Positions 1-5,327 of a stretch of 5,327 bases of DNA are shown here, one piece after another; the first letter of the stretch is position 1, and each line of letters starts with the position of its first letter. Under the pieces are notes generated by a model, which worked only from the letters and a program-made list of their open reading frames with translations, did not search any database and had not been told where the DNA came from. The position numbers and the translations under genes were made by a program. This DNA is from Burkholderiales bacterium (GTDB lineage Bacteria > Pseudomonadota > Gammaproteobacteria > Burkholderiales > Burkholderiaceae_C): positions 1 through 5,327 of the forward strand of contig SYDB01000022.1 in assembly GCA_005786815.1 (NCBI GenBank), read 5' to 3'.

Positions 1-682
1 ATCAGTAGCAGACATTCCCGGGATGGAGCGCATCCGCTACACCACCAGCCACCCCAATGAATTCACCCAACGCTTGATTGACGTTTACGCCAAAGTGCCC
101 AAGTTGGTCAGCCACTTGCATTTACCGGTGCAACACGGAAGCGACCGCATTTTGATGGCGATGAAGCGCGGCTACACCGCCATGGAATACAAAAGCACAG
201 TGAAAAAACTGCGCGCGATTCGCCCTGACATGGCGATGAGTTCAGACTTCATCGTGGGCTTTCCTGGCGAGACCGAAGAAGACCACCAAAAATTGATCAA
301 ACTGATGCACGACATCTACTTTGACAACTCGTTTAGTTTCATCTTCAGCCCTCGCCCCGGAACACCGGCTGCCAATTTGCTTGACGACACACCGCACGCG
401 GTGAAGTTGCGCCGTTTGCAAGAGGTACAAAAAATCATCGACGACAACATGCGCGCTATCAACGTAGAACGCGTGGGCACCGTGCAAAAGATTTTGGTCG
501 ACGGCATTTCACGCAAAGACGCCAACGAGTTACGTGGCCGCACCGAATGCAATCGGGTGGTGAACTTTCAAGCCGGTCCGATGTCAGAACGTTTGATGCA
601 CCAACTGATTGATGTGCGTATTACTGAAGCTAATCCGCACTCATTGCGCGGTGAAGTGGTGTTGTCGGAGAGCGTGGTTTAA
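1..682 (+). CDS. miaB: MiaB, tRNA-2-methylthio-N6-dimethylallyladenosine synthase (C-terminal half, 5' truncated by window edge)
   Basis: The reading frame is open from base 2 to the TAA at 680-682, giving 226 visible residues, so the ATG at 23 is an internal Met and not the start. MiaB is a cytoplasmic radical-SAM methylthiotransferase that converts i6A37 to ms2i6A37 in tRNAs reading UNN codons. Visible hallmarks, numbered from the first complete codon, are [12 protein letters not shown] (about 39-51) and [11 protein letters not shown] (about 81-91) from the distal radical-SAM barrel, then [14 protein letters not shown] (about 111-124). A C-terminal TRAM RNA-binding domain follows (about 158-222), including [26 protein letters not shown] sequence. 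The family is about 450-475 residues long. The N-terminal UPF0004 domain with its three cluster cysteines, and the CxxxCxxC motif, therefore lie left of the window. Close similarity to E. coli MiaB, as recalled, separates it from RimO and MtaB. It converges on ffh. Confidence 0.96.
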   Translation, partial: SVADIPGMERIRYTTSHPNEFTQRLIDVYAKVPKLVSHLHLPVQHGSDRILMAMKRGYTAMEYKSTVKKLRAIRPDMAMSSDFIVGFPGETEEDHQKLIKLMHDIYFDNSFSFIFSPRPGTPAANLLDDTPHAVKLRRLQEVQKIIDDNMRAINVERVGTVQKILVDGISRKDANELRGRTECNRVVNFQAGPMSERLMHQLIDVRITEANPHSLRGEVVLSESVV

Positions 683-692
683 GTTCTGACAT

Positions 693-713
693 TGCGCTTG
701 CGGGGCTAGCGCA
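693..713. other. Small hairpin in the miaB-ffh convergent gap
   Basis: TGCGCT (693-698) pairs with AGCGCA (708-713). Two further G-C pairs lie beyond a T-T mismatch, leaving a GGG loop. It sits in the 39-bp gap where the two genes converge, where a shared terminator would be expected. Neither strand has a T-run after the stem, so it does not look like a standard rho-independent terminator. It may be a 3'-end stabilising structure or chance. Confidence 0.3.
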
Positions 714-721
714 TCACACTG

Positions 722-2104
722 TTAGCGCATGCCAGGAAAGCCACCGCCCATGCCCGGCATGCCTTTCATGCCACCCATGCGCTTCATCATCTTCATCAAA
801 CCGCCACCGCGCATTTTTTTCATCATGTCTTGCATTTGCTCAAACTCTTTGAGCAAACGGTTCACGTCTTGCACCTGAACACCGGCGCCAGCAGCGATGC
901 GGCGTTTGCGTGTGGCTTTGATGAGCTCGGGTTTGCGCCGCTCTAAGTCAGTCATGCTGTGGATGATGCCTTGCTTGCGGCCAATATCTTTTTCCGCCTT
1001 GCCCATATCGACGTCCTTGGCTTTGGCCGCCATTTGGGTTGGCAGTTTGTCCATCAAATTGGACAAGCCGCCCATGGATCGCATTTGCTGAATTTGCGAG
1101 AGGAAGTCGTTCAAGTCAAAGTTGTCACCGCGTTTGACTTTGTCAGCCAATTTTTGGGCGGCCGCCATGTCGACGCCCGCGGTGACTTGCTCAACCAAGG
1201 CCAGTATGTCGCCCATGCCCAACACGCGTTGCGCGTGGCGGTTGGCGTCAAACAATTCCAAGCCGTCCATTTTTTCGCTGGTACCGGCGAACTTGATCGG
1301 CACACCGGTGATTTGCCGCACCGACAAGGCCGCGCCACCGCGTGAATCGCCATCGAGCTTGGTCAAGACAATGCCGGTCAAAGGCAAGGCATCTTTAAAT
1401 GCTTTGGCGGTGTTGATCGCGTCTTGGCCTTGCATGGCGTCGACCACGAACAGGGTTTCAACGGGGTTCAATACCTTGTGCAAGATTTGGATTTCTTGCA
1501 TCAAGGCTTCGTCAATGCCTAAGCGGCCGGCGGTGTCGACCAGCAACACATCAAAGTAATGCTTGCGCGCGTAGTCCAGCGCATCACGGGCAATGTCTTG
1601 CGGTTTTTGATCGGCGCTGCTGGGGAACCATTCAGCACCGACTTGTGCGGTAACGGTTTTCAGTTGCTCGATAGCAGCAGGACGGTAGACGTCGCCCGAC
1701 ACCGTCAACACTTTCTTTTTGCGCTGCTGGATTAACCAGCGCGCGAGTTTGGCAGTGGTGGTGGTTTTACCAGCACCTTGCAAACCGGCCATCAAAATCA
1801 CTGCAGGTGGTTGCGCAGCCAAATTCAGATCGCTGACGCCATCTCCCATGGTGGCGGCGAGTTCTTGATTGACGATACCGACCAAAGCTTGGCCAGGCTG
1901 CAAAGAACCGATGACTTCTTGCCCTAGGGCTTTTTCTTTTACCCTCGCGATGAAGTCACGCACCACAGGCAATGCCACGTCGGCCTCTAACAAGGCCATG
2001 CGCACTTCGCGCAACATATCGGCCACATTGCTTTCGGTGATGCGTGCCTGACCGCTGATTTGTTTGACGAGACGGGAGAGTTTGTCGGTGAGGGCTGAAG
2101 CCAT
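722..2104 (-). CDS. ffh: Ffh, signal recognition particle protein (SRP54 homologue)
   Basis: Ffh is the GTPase that binds 4.5S RNA and signal sequences emerging from the ribosome and delivers them to FtsY at the inner membrane. I start it at the ATG at 2104 (MASALTDKLSRLV), giving 460 residues (E. coli Ffh is 453). The frame extends 13 codons further to a TTG at 2143, but that extension is unlike the family. The N domain spans about 1-90. The G domain has the P-loop GLQGAGKT at 107-114, DVYRPAA at 138-144, DTAGR at 190-194, TKLDGDSRGG from 248 and the GTSEKMDGLE closing loop around 264. The M domain (about 315-460) carries the RNA-binding TRKRRIAAGAGVQVQDVN segment near 398-415 and ends in a Met/Gly-rich tail (residues 421-460) typical of the signal-sequence groove. 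The upstream CGGGGATAA is only a weak Shine-Dalgarno match. It is divergent from the ccsA-like gene, as I recall for ffh and ypjD in E. coli. No defects are seen. Confidence 0.98.
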   Translation of the reverse strand: MASALTDKLSRLVKQISGQARITESNVADMLREVRMALLEADVALPVVRDFIARVKEKALGQEVIGSLQPGQALVGIVNQELAATMGDGVSDLNLAAQPPAVILMAGLQGAGKTTTTAKLARWLIQQRKKKVLTVSGDVYRPAAIEQLKTVTAQVGAEWFPSSADQKPQDIARDALDYARKHYFDVLLVDTAGRLGIDEALMQEIQILHKVLNPVETLFVVDAMQGQDAINTAKAFKDALPLTGIVLTKLDGDSRGGAALSVRQITGVPIKFAGTSEKMDGLELFDANRHAQRVLGMGDILALVEQVTAGVDMAAAQKLADKVKRGDNFDLNDFLSQIQQMRSMGGLSNLMDKLPTQMAAKAKDVDMGKAEKDIGRKQGIIHSMTDLERRKPELIKATRKRRIAAGAGVQVQDVNRLLKEFEQMQDMMKKMRGGGLMKMMKRMGGMKGMPGMGGGFPGMR

Positions 2105-2160
2105 ATTTATCCCCGTGGGGGGTTCATGAGATGCGTCGAGCAAAACGCTAAACTTGCCAC
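2105..2160. promoter_or_regulatory. Divergent intergenic gap between ffh and the ccsA-like gene
   Basis: Only 56 bp separate the two start codons, so any promoters must lie here or overlap the opposite gene's 5' end. On the plus strand TAAACT (2149-2154) is a modest -10-like match whose expected start point falls at or next to the ATG at 2161. On the minus strand TAAAAT (reverse complement of bases just inside the ccsA-like gene, about 2165-2170) resembles a -10 for ffh. Neither has a convincing -35 at 16-18 bp, so both assignments are weak. Confidence 0.3.
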
Positions 2161-2973
2161 ATGATTTTAGCCAGTGACATCTCTCCCAACTTTTGGTTAG
2201 GAATACCCACCGCTTTCTCCTACGCGCTCACCGCGTGGATGGGCCCTCGCCTAGGTCCAGGATACGGCCACCGCTGGTTAGTGGTTCCTTGGTTGCTCCA
2301 CGGTTCCGGGTTGGCCTTTGCTATGTTTGGCTCGCAAGATGGGGTGATGCGTTTTGGTTTTGCGCCCGCTTTGTCCACCACGGTATGGCTGATGCTGACC
2401 TTTTATGTGTTGGAGCAGCACTGGTTTCCTCGACTCAAAACACGTTGGACACTGATGGTTCTGGGCGCTTCAGTCGTTTTGATTGCTGCGGTGTTTCCTG
2501 GCGCTCCGATGCATTCCAATGCATCCGCGTTATTGCCTTTGCATTGGGCTTTGGGAATTGGGTCTTACGGACTCTTTGCTGCAGCACTCGTGCATGCCAC
2601 TATCCTGTCGCAAGCGGAAAAAAATATGCGCATGGCGGTCGATGCATCGATTGATGTTCCCATTCTGACCTTGGAGCGTTTGACATTTCGCTTCGTCTCA
2701 GCGGGCTTTGTCTTACTAACAGCCACGCTTCTTGCAGGGTGGTTGTTTGGAGACAGTTTGTATGGCGCCAACACTGCTTGGCGTTGGGACCACAAAACGG
2801 TGTTCTCCGTGTTGTCTTGGCTCACCTTCGCGGTCTTGCTTGTGGGTAGGCAACGTTTTGGCTGGCGAGGCCGCACGGCTATTCGATTTTTATATACGGG
2901 CTCCGGGTTACTCTTGCTTGGGTACGTAGGCTCACGCTTTGTGATGGAAGTGGTCCTGGGCCGCACAGTATGA
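2161..2973 (+). CDS. ccsA: CcsA/YpjD-family cytochrome c assembly-type integral membrane protein
   Basis: This 270-residue, very hydrophobic protein has about eight predicted membrane helices (roughly 12-30, 40-58, 66-85, 96-115, 126-150, 178-200, 212-230 and 241-262). It belongs to the CcmC/CcsA/HemX-like superfamily. The signature AWRWDHKT at 206-213 matches the tryptophan-rich periplasmic segment, and His47, His128, His145 and His211 are candidate haem-ligand positions. The C-terminal GWRGR...GYVGSRFV pattern resembles E. coli YpjD, which is also divergent from ffh. True CcsA exports haem and ligates it to apocytochrome c with a ResB/CcsB partner. No partner is present here, so a cytochrome c role is unproven, and ypjD would be an equally fair name. 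The ATG at 2161 is the first usable start after an in-frame TAA at 2149, and no Shine-Dalgarno sequence precedes it. The stop overlaps the next gene's start (ATGA). Confidence 0.88.
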   Translation: MILASDISPNFWLGIPTAFSYALTAWMGPRLGPGYGHRWLVVPWLLHGSGLAFAMFGSQDGVMRFGFAPALSTTVWLMLTFYVLEQHWFPRLKTRWTLMVLGASVVLIAAVFPGAPMHSNASALLPLHWALGIGSYGLFAAALVHATILSQAEKNMRMAVDASIDVPILTLERLTFRFVSAGFVLLTATLLAGWLFGDSLYGANTAWRWDHKTVFSVLSWLTFAVLLVGRQRFGWRGRTAIRFLYTGSGLLLLGYVGSRFVMEVVLGRTV

Positions 2974-3212
2974 AATACCTGATCTGGGTAGCGGTCATCT
3001 TTGCCTTTTTATGGTGGATTCGTCAGCAACGCAGTGGAAAGCGCTCACCTTCTTTTAAAAAAAGCAAGGACTCCAATGTCATGCTGCCCTGTGCGCACTG
3101 CGGTTTGCATATTCCTGAAAAAGAAGCCGTGTTTGGAAAACTCTTAGCCAATGGGGAGCCTGCGCCCTACTGCACCCAACAACATTTGCAAGAACACGAG
3201 GGCCGTGCGTGA
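2970..3212 (+). CDS. PP0621-family small membrane-anchored zinc-ribbon-like protein
   Basis: This 80-residue protein has one N-terminal hydrophobic segment (about 2-17) followed by a basic stretch (18-32, rich in Arg/Lys/Ser), which suggests an inner-membrane anchor with a cytoplasmic C-terminus. The tail has C41-A-H-C44 and, after a 23-residue gap, C68-x3-H72, a plausible four-ligand zinc site. This layout (single helix, basic linker, CAHCGxHxP, then YC...H) matches my recollection of the PP0621 family of proteobacterial proteins of unknown function. The ATG at 2970 overlaps the preceding stop by 4 bases and its own stop overlaps the ampD GTG by 4 bases, so translation is probably coupled along all three genes. 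No clear Shine-Dalgarno sequence lies at normal distance; GGAAG at 2946-2950 is too far upstream. Function is not known. Confidence 0.85.
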   Translation: MKYLIWVAVIFAFLWWIRQQRSGKRSPSFKKSKDSNVMLPCAHCGLHIPEKEAVFGKLLANGEPAPYCTQQHLQEHEGRA

Positions 3213-3817
3213 GCCTTGGGGTTTCGCAATGGCACGATGGTTGGTGGTCGCGCGCCGTGCGCATAGATTCCCCCAACTTTGGAGAGCGTCCAAACCACGC
3301 AAAGATTGACTTACTGGTCATTCACTCCATCAGTTTGCCGCCTGGCGTGTATGGTGGCTCTGAAATAGAAGCACTATTTACCAACCAACTTGATTGGGAC
3401 GCCCAACCTTACTTTGCAAGCATTCGCGGTATGCAAGTCTCTTCACACTTTGTGATTCGCAGAGATGGCAGCCTGTTGCAGTTCGTGAGTTGCAACAAAC
3501 GTGCGTGGCATGCCGGCGTGTCGCATTACCGCGAACGCGACAACTGCAACGACGATTCGATTGGCATTGAGCTCGAAGGTTTAGAGGGCGAAATATTCGA
3601 TGCAGCGCAATACGAAACTCTTTCAATTTTGTGCAAACAATTGGTAGACAACTTCCCCATTGCGCACATCGCGGGCCACGAGGACATCGCGCCTGGTCGC
3701 AAATTTGACCCTGGCGCAGGTTTTGATTGGCAGTTACTCCAAGATAAATTAGTACTTTCAAATTCATTTTTTCCGCCTAAGCGCTTAGGCGAAAAAATAG
3801 CCAAAAAAAATATTTAA
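3209..3817 (+). CDS. ampD: AmpD, 1,6-anhydro-N-acetylmuramyl-L-alanine amidase
   Basis: AmpD is a cytoplasmic zinc amidase (amidase_2/PGRP-like fold). It cleaves the stem peptide from 1,6-anhydroMurNAc muropeptides during peptidoglycan recycling, and its loss raises AmpR-dependent beta-lactamase expression in species that carry that system. The 202-residue product matches E. coli AmpD over SPNFGERP, LLVIHSISLPPGVYGG, RRDGSLLQFV, KRAWHAGVSHY and CNDDSIGIELEG. His39, His157 and Asp167 correspond to the zinc ligands, with Glu121 and Lys165 at the catalytic positions (GHEDIAPGRKFDPG). No signal peptide is seen, consistent with AmpD and unlike periplasmic AmiD. The start is GTG at 3209, with GAGGG at 3198-3202 six bases upstream and a 4-base overlap with the preceding stop. 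The last 20 or so residues, rich in Lys, Pro and Phe, extend past the usual family end and are encoded partly by a palindrome. Confidence 0.96.
   Translation: MSLGVSQWHDGWWSRAVRIDSPNFGERPNHAKIDLLVIHSISLPPGVYGGSEIEALFTNQLDWDAQPYFASIRGMQVSSHFVIRRDGSLLQFVSCNKRAWHAGVSHYRERDNCNDDSIGIELEGLEGEIFDAAQYETLSILCKQLVDNFPIAHIAGHEDIAPGRKFDPGAGFDWQLLQDKLVLSNSFFPPKRLGEKIAKKNI
3766..3798. repeat. Near-perfect inverted repeat inside the 3' end of ampD
   Basis: The core is an 18-bp perfect palindrome, CGCCTAAGCGCTTAGGCG (3774-3791). It is flanked by ATTTTTT (3766-3772) on the left and AAAAAAT (3792-3798) on the right, which pair with each other if C3773 is bulged, giving 16 paired positions per arm. On either strand the T-run precedes the stem and the A-run follows it, the reverse of a rho-independent terminator. 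It could be a DNA-binding site, a dispersed palindromic repeat or an mRNA 3' structure. It encodes AmpD residues 187-197, outside the conserved fold. Confidence 0.7.
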
Positions 3818-4034
3818 TTGCTTTCCCTAGGTTGGGATAGGTTACCCATTTTGTCTTCGATAGACGCACTCCTAATCTCTTGGGCATTGGCGAAGCAAAC
3901 ACATTCAAAAAGCGCATGAAATAAAGCTTTTATTTAAAAACCCTAGTCTCTACATGGCCTGATTCAGTTATCGCCTTGCGAAAATTTAATGACGTTTTTG
4001 CCATACGGAAGAAAAAAGCCACTTTTCCTTGAAA
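3818..4034. other. AT-rich intergenic stretch between ampD and the nrdA control region
   Basis: This is about 217 bp without a credible gene, clearly richer in A and T than the flanking coding DNA. It holds the AT-rich inverted repeat at 3919-3935 and short homopolymer runs. CCCTAG occurs at 3824-3829 and 3940-3945, and again inside the first NrdR box. No convincing intrinsic terminator for the ampD operon is visible. The best candidate is TGGG (3833-3836) pairing with CCCA (3845-3848) before TTTT, and it is too weak to call. No DnaA box or RNA gene is recognised. Confidence 0.5.
3919..3935. repeat. AT-rich inverted repeat upstream of the nrdA control region
   Basis: AAATAAA (3919-3925) and TTTATTT (3929-3935) are exact reverse complements around a GCT spacer. 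The site lies about 100 bp upstream of the first NrdR box. It may form a weak hairpin, act as an AT-rich upstream element or protein site, or be a by-product of the base composition. Confidence 0.4.
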
Positions 4035-4050
4035 ACACTACCCCTAGTGC
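4035..4050. promoter_or_regulatory. NrdR box 1 upstream of nrdA
   Basis: ACACTACCCCTAGTGC fits the NrdR consensus acaCwAtATaTwGtgt in its outer half-sites: ACACTA and TAGTGC are inverted with one mismatch. The central four bases are CCCC rather than the usual AT-rich core. NrdR is the ATP-cone zinc-ribbon repressor of ribonucleotide reductase genes and normally binds paired boxes. The partner box begins exactly 32 bp downstream. Confidence 0.85.
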
Positions 4051-4051
4051 C

Positions 4052-4080
4052 TTGATGGAGTCACGGACACCAGATATAGT
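4052..4080 (+). promoter_or_regulatory. Sigma70-type promoter of nrdA
   Basis: TTGATG (4052-4057) and TATAGT (4075-4080) are separated by exactly 17 bp. Each differs from the consensus hexamers (TTGACA, TATAAT) at one or two positions. Transcription would start near 4087, leaving a leader of about 85 nt before the nrdA ATG. The -35 lies just after NrdR box 1 and the -10 falls inside NrdR box 2, so repressor binding would occlude RNA polymerase directly. Confidence 0.75.
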
Positions 4081-4082
4081 GT
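4067..4082. promoter_or_regulatory. NrdR box 2 overlapping the nrdA -10
   Basis: ACACCAGATATAGTGT matches the NrdR consensus at nearly every position: inverted half-sites ACACCA and TAGTGT, with an AT-rich centre. The gap to box 1 is 16 bp, and the centre-to-centre distance of 32 bp is about three helical turns, which is the spacing typical of paired NrdR operators. It contains the -10 hexamer. Confidence 0.9.
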
Positions 4083-4156
4083 GGGGTCGCGTTGCTTCAC
4101 TTTTAAAAAGTTTGACTTTCAGGTTGCAAGCCGCCCGCACACACGAATTGAATAAC

Positions 4157-4162
4157 AGGAAG
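4157..4162 (+). promoter_or_regulatory. Ribosome binding site of nrdA
   Basis: AGGAAG lies nine bases before the ATG at 4172. It is the clearest Shine-Dalgarno sequence for this gene and fixes its start. Confidence 0.8.
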
Positions 4163-4171
4163 AAAAACGAC

Positions 4172-5327
4172 ATGCAACTTGTTGAATCCACTACAAAAAT
4201 TAATCCAACACCTTTCCCCGCTACCACCCAAGACCGCATCAGCGCCGACAGCCCCACCCTGTTGGCCCACTACCAAATTATTCGCCGCAATGGCGCGGTA
4301 GTTCCGTTTGAGCCCGCCAAGATTGCCGTGGCCATGATGAAGGCGTTTTTGGCCGTGCATGGCACCCAAGGCGCAGCGTCTGCTAGCGTGCGGGAAACCG
4401 TCGACGTTTTGACCCAAGCCGTGGTCCGTGCCCTGATGCGCTCACGTCCAGGCGGCGGCACTTTCCACATCGAAGACGTGCAAGACCAAGTCGAACTCGG
4501 TTTGATGCGCGGTGGCCACCACGAGATTGCCCGTGCCTACGTGCTATACCGCGAACGCCGCACCCAAGAGCGCGCCCACACCAAAGAACAAGCCGCACCC
4601 GCAGCCCCCACCATGCATGTGCTTGAAGGTGGTCAACGCGTACCGTTGGACCTGAAGCACCTGCAACGTTTGATCAATGACGCTTGCGCCGGTTTGGGCG
4701 CGGATGTGCGTCCTGAGCCCATCATGGCCGAGACCATGCGCAACCTCTACGACGGCGTGCCGATGGACGAGGTCTACAAAGCCGCGATCTTGGCCACCCG
4801 CACCTTGATCGAAAAAGACCCCGACTACACCTACGCCACCGCACGTTTGCTGATGCACACCATCGCCAAAGAGGTGTTGGGCAAAGAAGTCCTGCACGCC
4901 GACATGGGCCAGCACTACGCGCAGTACTTCCCACAGTTCATCAAAAAGGGCGTCGATAACGAATTACTCGACCCACAAATGATGCAGTTTGACTTGCAGC
5001 GCTTGGGCTCAGCACTTAAAGCCGGTCGCGATTTGAAGTTTGATTACCTCGGTCTGCAAACCCTGTATGACCGCTACTTCTTGCACGTGCGTAAACAACG
5101 CATCGAATTGCCACAAGCGTTTTTCATGCGCGTCGCGATGGGCTTGGCCCTCAACGAAATCGACCGCGAAGCCCGCGCGATTGAGTTCTACGAAGTTCTG
5201 TCGTCGTTTGACTTCATGTCGAGCACACCAACTTTGTTCAACAGCGGCACTTTGCGTTCACAACTCTCTAGCTGCTACCTCTCTACCGTACCTGACGACC
5301 TAGATGGCATTTATGAGCTCATCAAAG
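4172..5327 (+). CDS. nrdA: NrdA, class Ia ribonucleoside-diphosphate reductase alpha subunit (3' truncated by window edge)
   Basis: NrdA is the catalytic subunit that reduces NDPs to dNDPs using the radical supplied by NrdB. The visible 385 residues start at the ATG at 4172, preceded by AGGAAG. After a poorly conserved 30-residue leader comes a full ATP-cone (about 33-130) with IIRRNGAVVPFEPAKI (36-51), FHIEDVQDQVE (98-108) and ARAYVLYRERR (120-130). An Ala/Pro-rich linker (131-148) leads to a second cone-like domain (about 149-235: HVLEGGQRVPLDL, DYTYATARLLMH) that aligns with the single cone of E. coli NrdA. It has lost the Lys-Arg-Asp-Gly nucleotide motif. The catalytic barrel then begins, with FFMRVAMGLAL (317-327), STPTLFNSGT (351-360) and Cys368 in SSCYL, equivalent to the E. 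coli redox cysteine 225. The remaining active-site cysteines, radical-transfer tyrosines and C-terminal shuttle cysteines lie beyond the window. The double-cone form resembles Pseudomonas aeruginosa NrdA. NrdR control is indicated upstream; nrdB is expected downstream. Confidence 0.97.
   Translation, partial: MQLVESTTKINPTPFPATTQDRISADSPTLLAHYQIIRRNGAVVPFEPAKIAVAMMKAFLAVHGTQGAASASVRETVDVLTQAVVRALMRSRPGGGTFHIEDVQDQVELGLMRGGHHEIARAYVLYRERRTQERAHTKEQAAPAAPTMHVLEGGQRVPLDLKHLQRLINDACAGLGADVRPEPIMAETMRNLYDGVPMDEVYKAAILATRTLIEKDPDYTYATARLLMHTIAKEVLGKEVLHADMGQHYAQYFPQFIKKGVDNELLDPQMMQFDLQRLGSALKAGRDLKFDYLGLQTLYDRYFLHVRKQRIELPQAFFMRVAMGLALNEIDREARAIEFYEVLSSFDFMSSTPTLFNSGTLRSQLSSCYLSTVPDDLDGIYELIK

Noticed and set aside
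897..1559. Plus-strand open frames of up to 145 codons antisense to ffh
   Set aside because: They lie wholly inside the well-conserved ffh gene, are compositionally odd and lack start signals.
2105..2143. Longer Ffh start at TTG 2143
   Set aside because: It adds 13 residues (MLDASHEPPTGIN) unlike any Ffh N-terminus. The ATG at 2104 gives the family-typical MASALTDKLSRL beginning.
3833..3852. Possible ampD terminator: TGGG...CCCA followed by TTTT
   Set aside because: A four-pair stem with an eight-base loop and four Ts is below what I would accept as an intrinsic terminator.
3963..3990. TTTAAT (3985-3990) as the -10 of an upstream nrdA promoter
   Set aside because: The -10 match is good but no -35 better than three of six bases sits at suitable spacing, and AT-rich DNA produces such matches by chance.
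4099..4111. ACTTTT/AAAAGT palindrome in the nrdA leader
   Set aside because: It is short and purely A/T-driven with no room for a loop, so it is too weak to call as a regulatory structure.
4112..4156. TTGACT at 4112-4117 as the -35 of a second nrdA promoter
   Set aside because: No -10-like hexamer lies 16-18 bp downstream; that stretch is GC-rich (cccgca).
4103..4915. Several open frames of 66-123 codons antisense to nrdA
   Set aside because: They mirror the codon bias of nrdA, have no ribosome sites and resemble no family. nrdA itself is unambiguous on the plus strand.
1..5327. Mobile element, CRISPR array, tRNA/rRNA gene or defence system
   Set aside because: No transposase, integrase, repeat-spacer pattern, RNA gene or effector-like protein was seen. 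All complete genes are recognisable chromosomal genes.

Overview
The window reads as an ordinary chromosomal segment of a betaproteobacterium, most likely order Burkholderiales and perhaps the Comamonadaceae (Limnohabitans or Rhodoferax-like). This rests on protein similarity recalled from memory (MiaB, Ffh, AmpD, and a NrdA with two ATP-cones), on moderate GC content, and on the gene order ffh / ccsA-like / PP0621-like / ampD / nrdA. No search was run, so the taxonomic call is inference.

Layout. (1) Positions 1-682, plus strand: the C-terminal half of miaB, cut by the window edge. (2) A 39-bp convergent gap with a small hairpin. (3) Positions 722-2104, minus strand: a complete ffh, the SRP54 GTPase of the signal recognition particle. 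(4) A 56-bp divergent gap. (5) Positions 2161-3817, plus strand: a tightly packed three-gene operon. It encodes a CcsA/YpjD-type eight-helix membrane protein, a small membrane-anchored zinc-ribbon-like protein (PP0621 family) and the cytoplasmic amidase AmpD. The genes are joined by ATGA and GTGA 4-base overlaps. (6) Positions 3818-4171: an AT-rich intergenic region whose right half is a well-formed regulatory region, with two NrdR boxes 32 bp apart and a sigma70-type promoter between and overlapping them. (7) Positions 4172-5327, plus strand: the first 385 codons of nrdA, the class Ia ribonucleotide reductase large subunit, running off the right edge.

Functionally these are housekeeping genes: tRNA modification (MiaB), co-translational membrane targeting (Ffh), a possible role in cytochrome c or haem handling (CcsA-like), muropeptide recycling (AmpD) and dNTP synthesis (NrdA). 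There is no sign of a mobile element, CRISPR array, RNA gene or novel defence-type system. The most informative signals are the NrdR-box/promoter arrangement, the tandem ATP-cones of NrdA with a degenerate second cone, and a near-perfect 33-bp inverted repeat inside the end of ampD that does not have terminator polarity.
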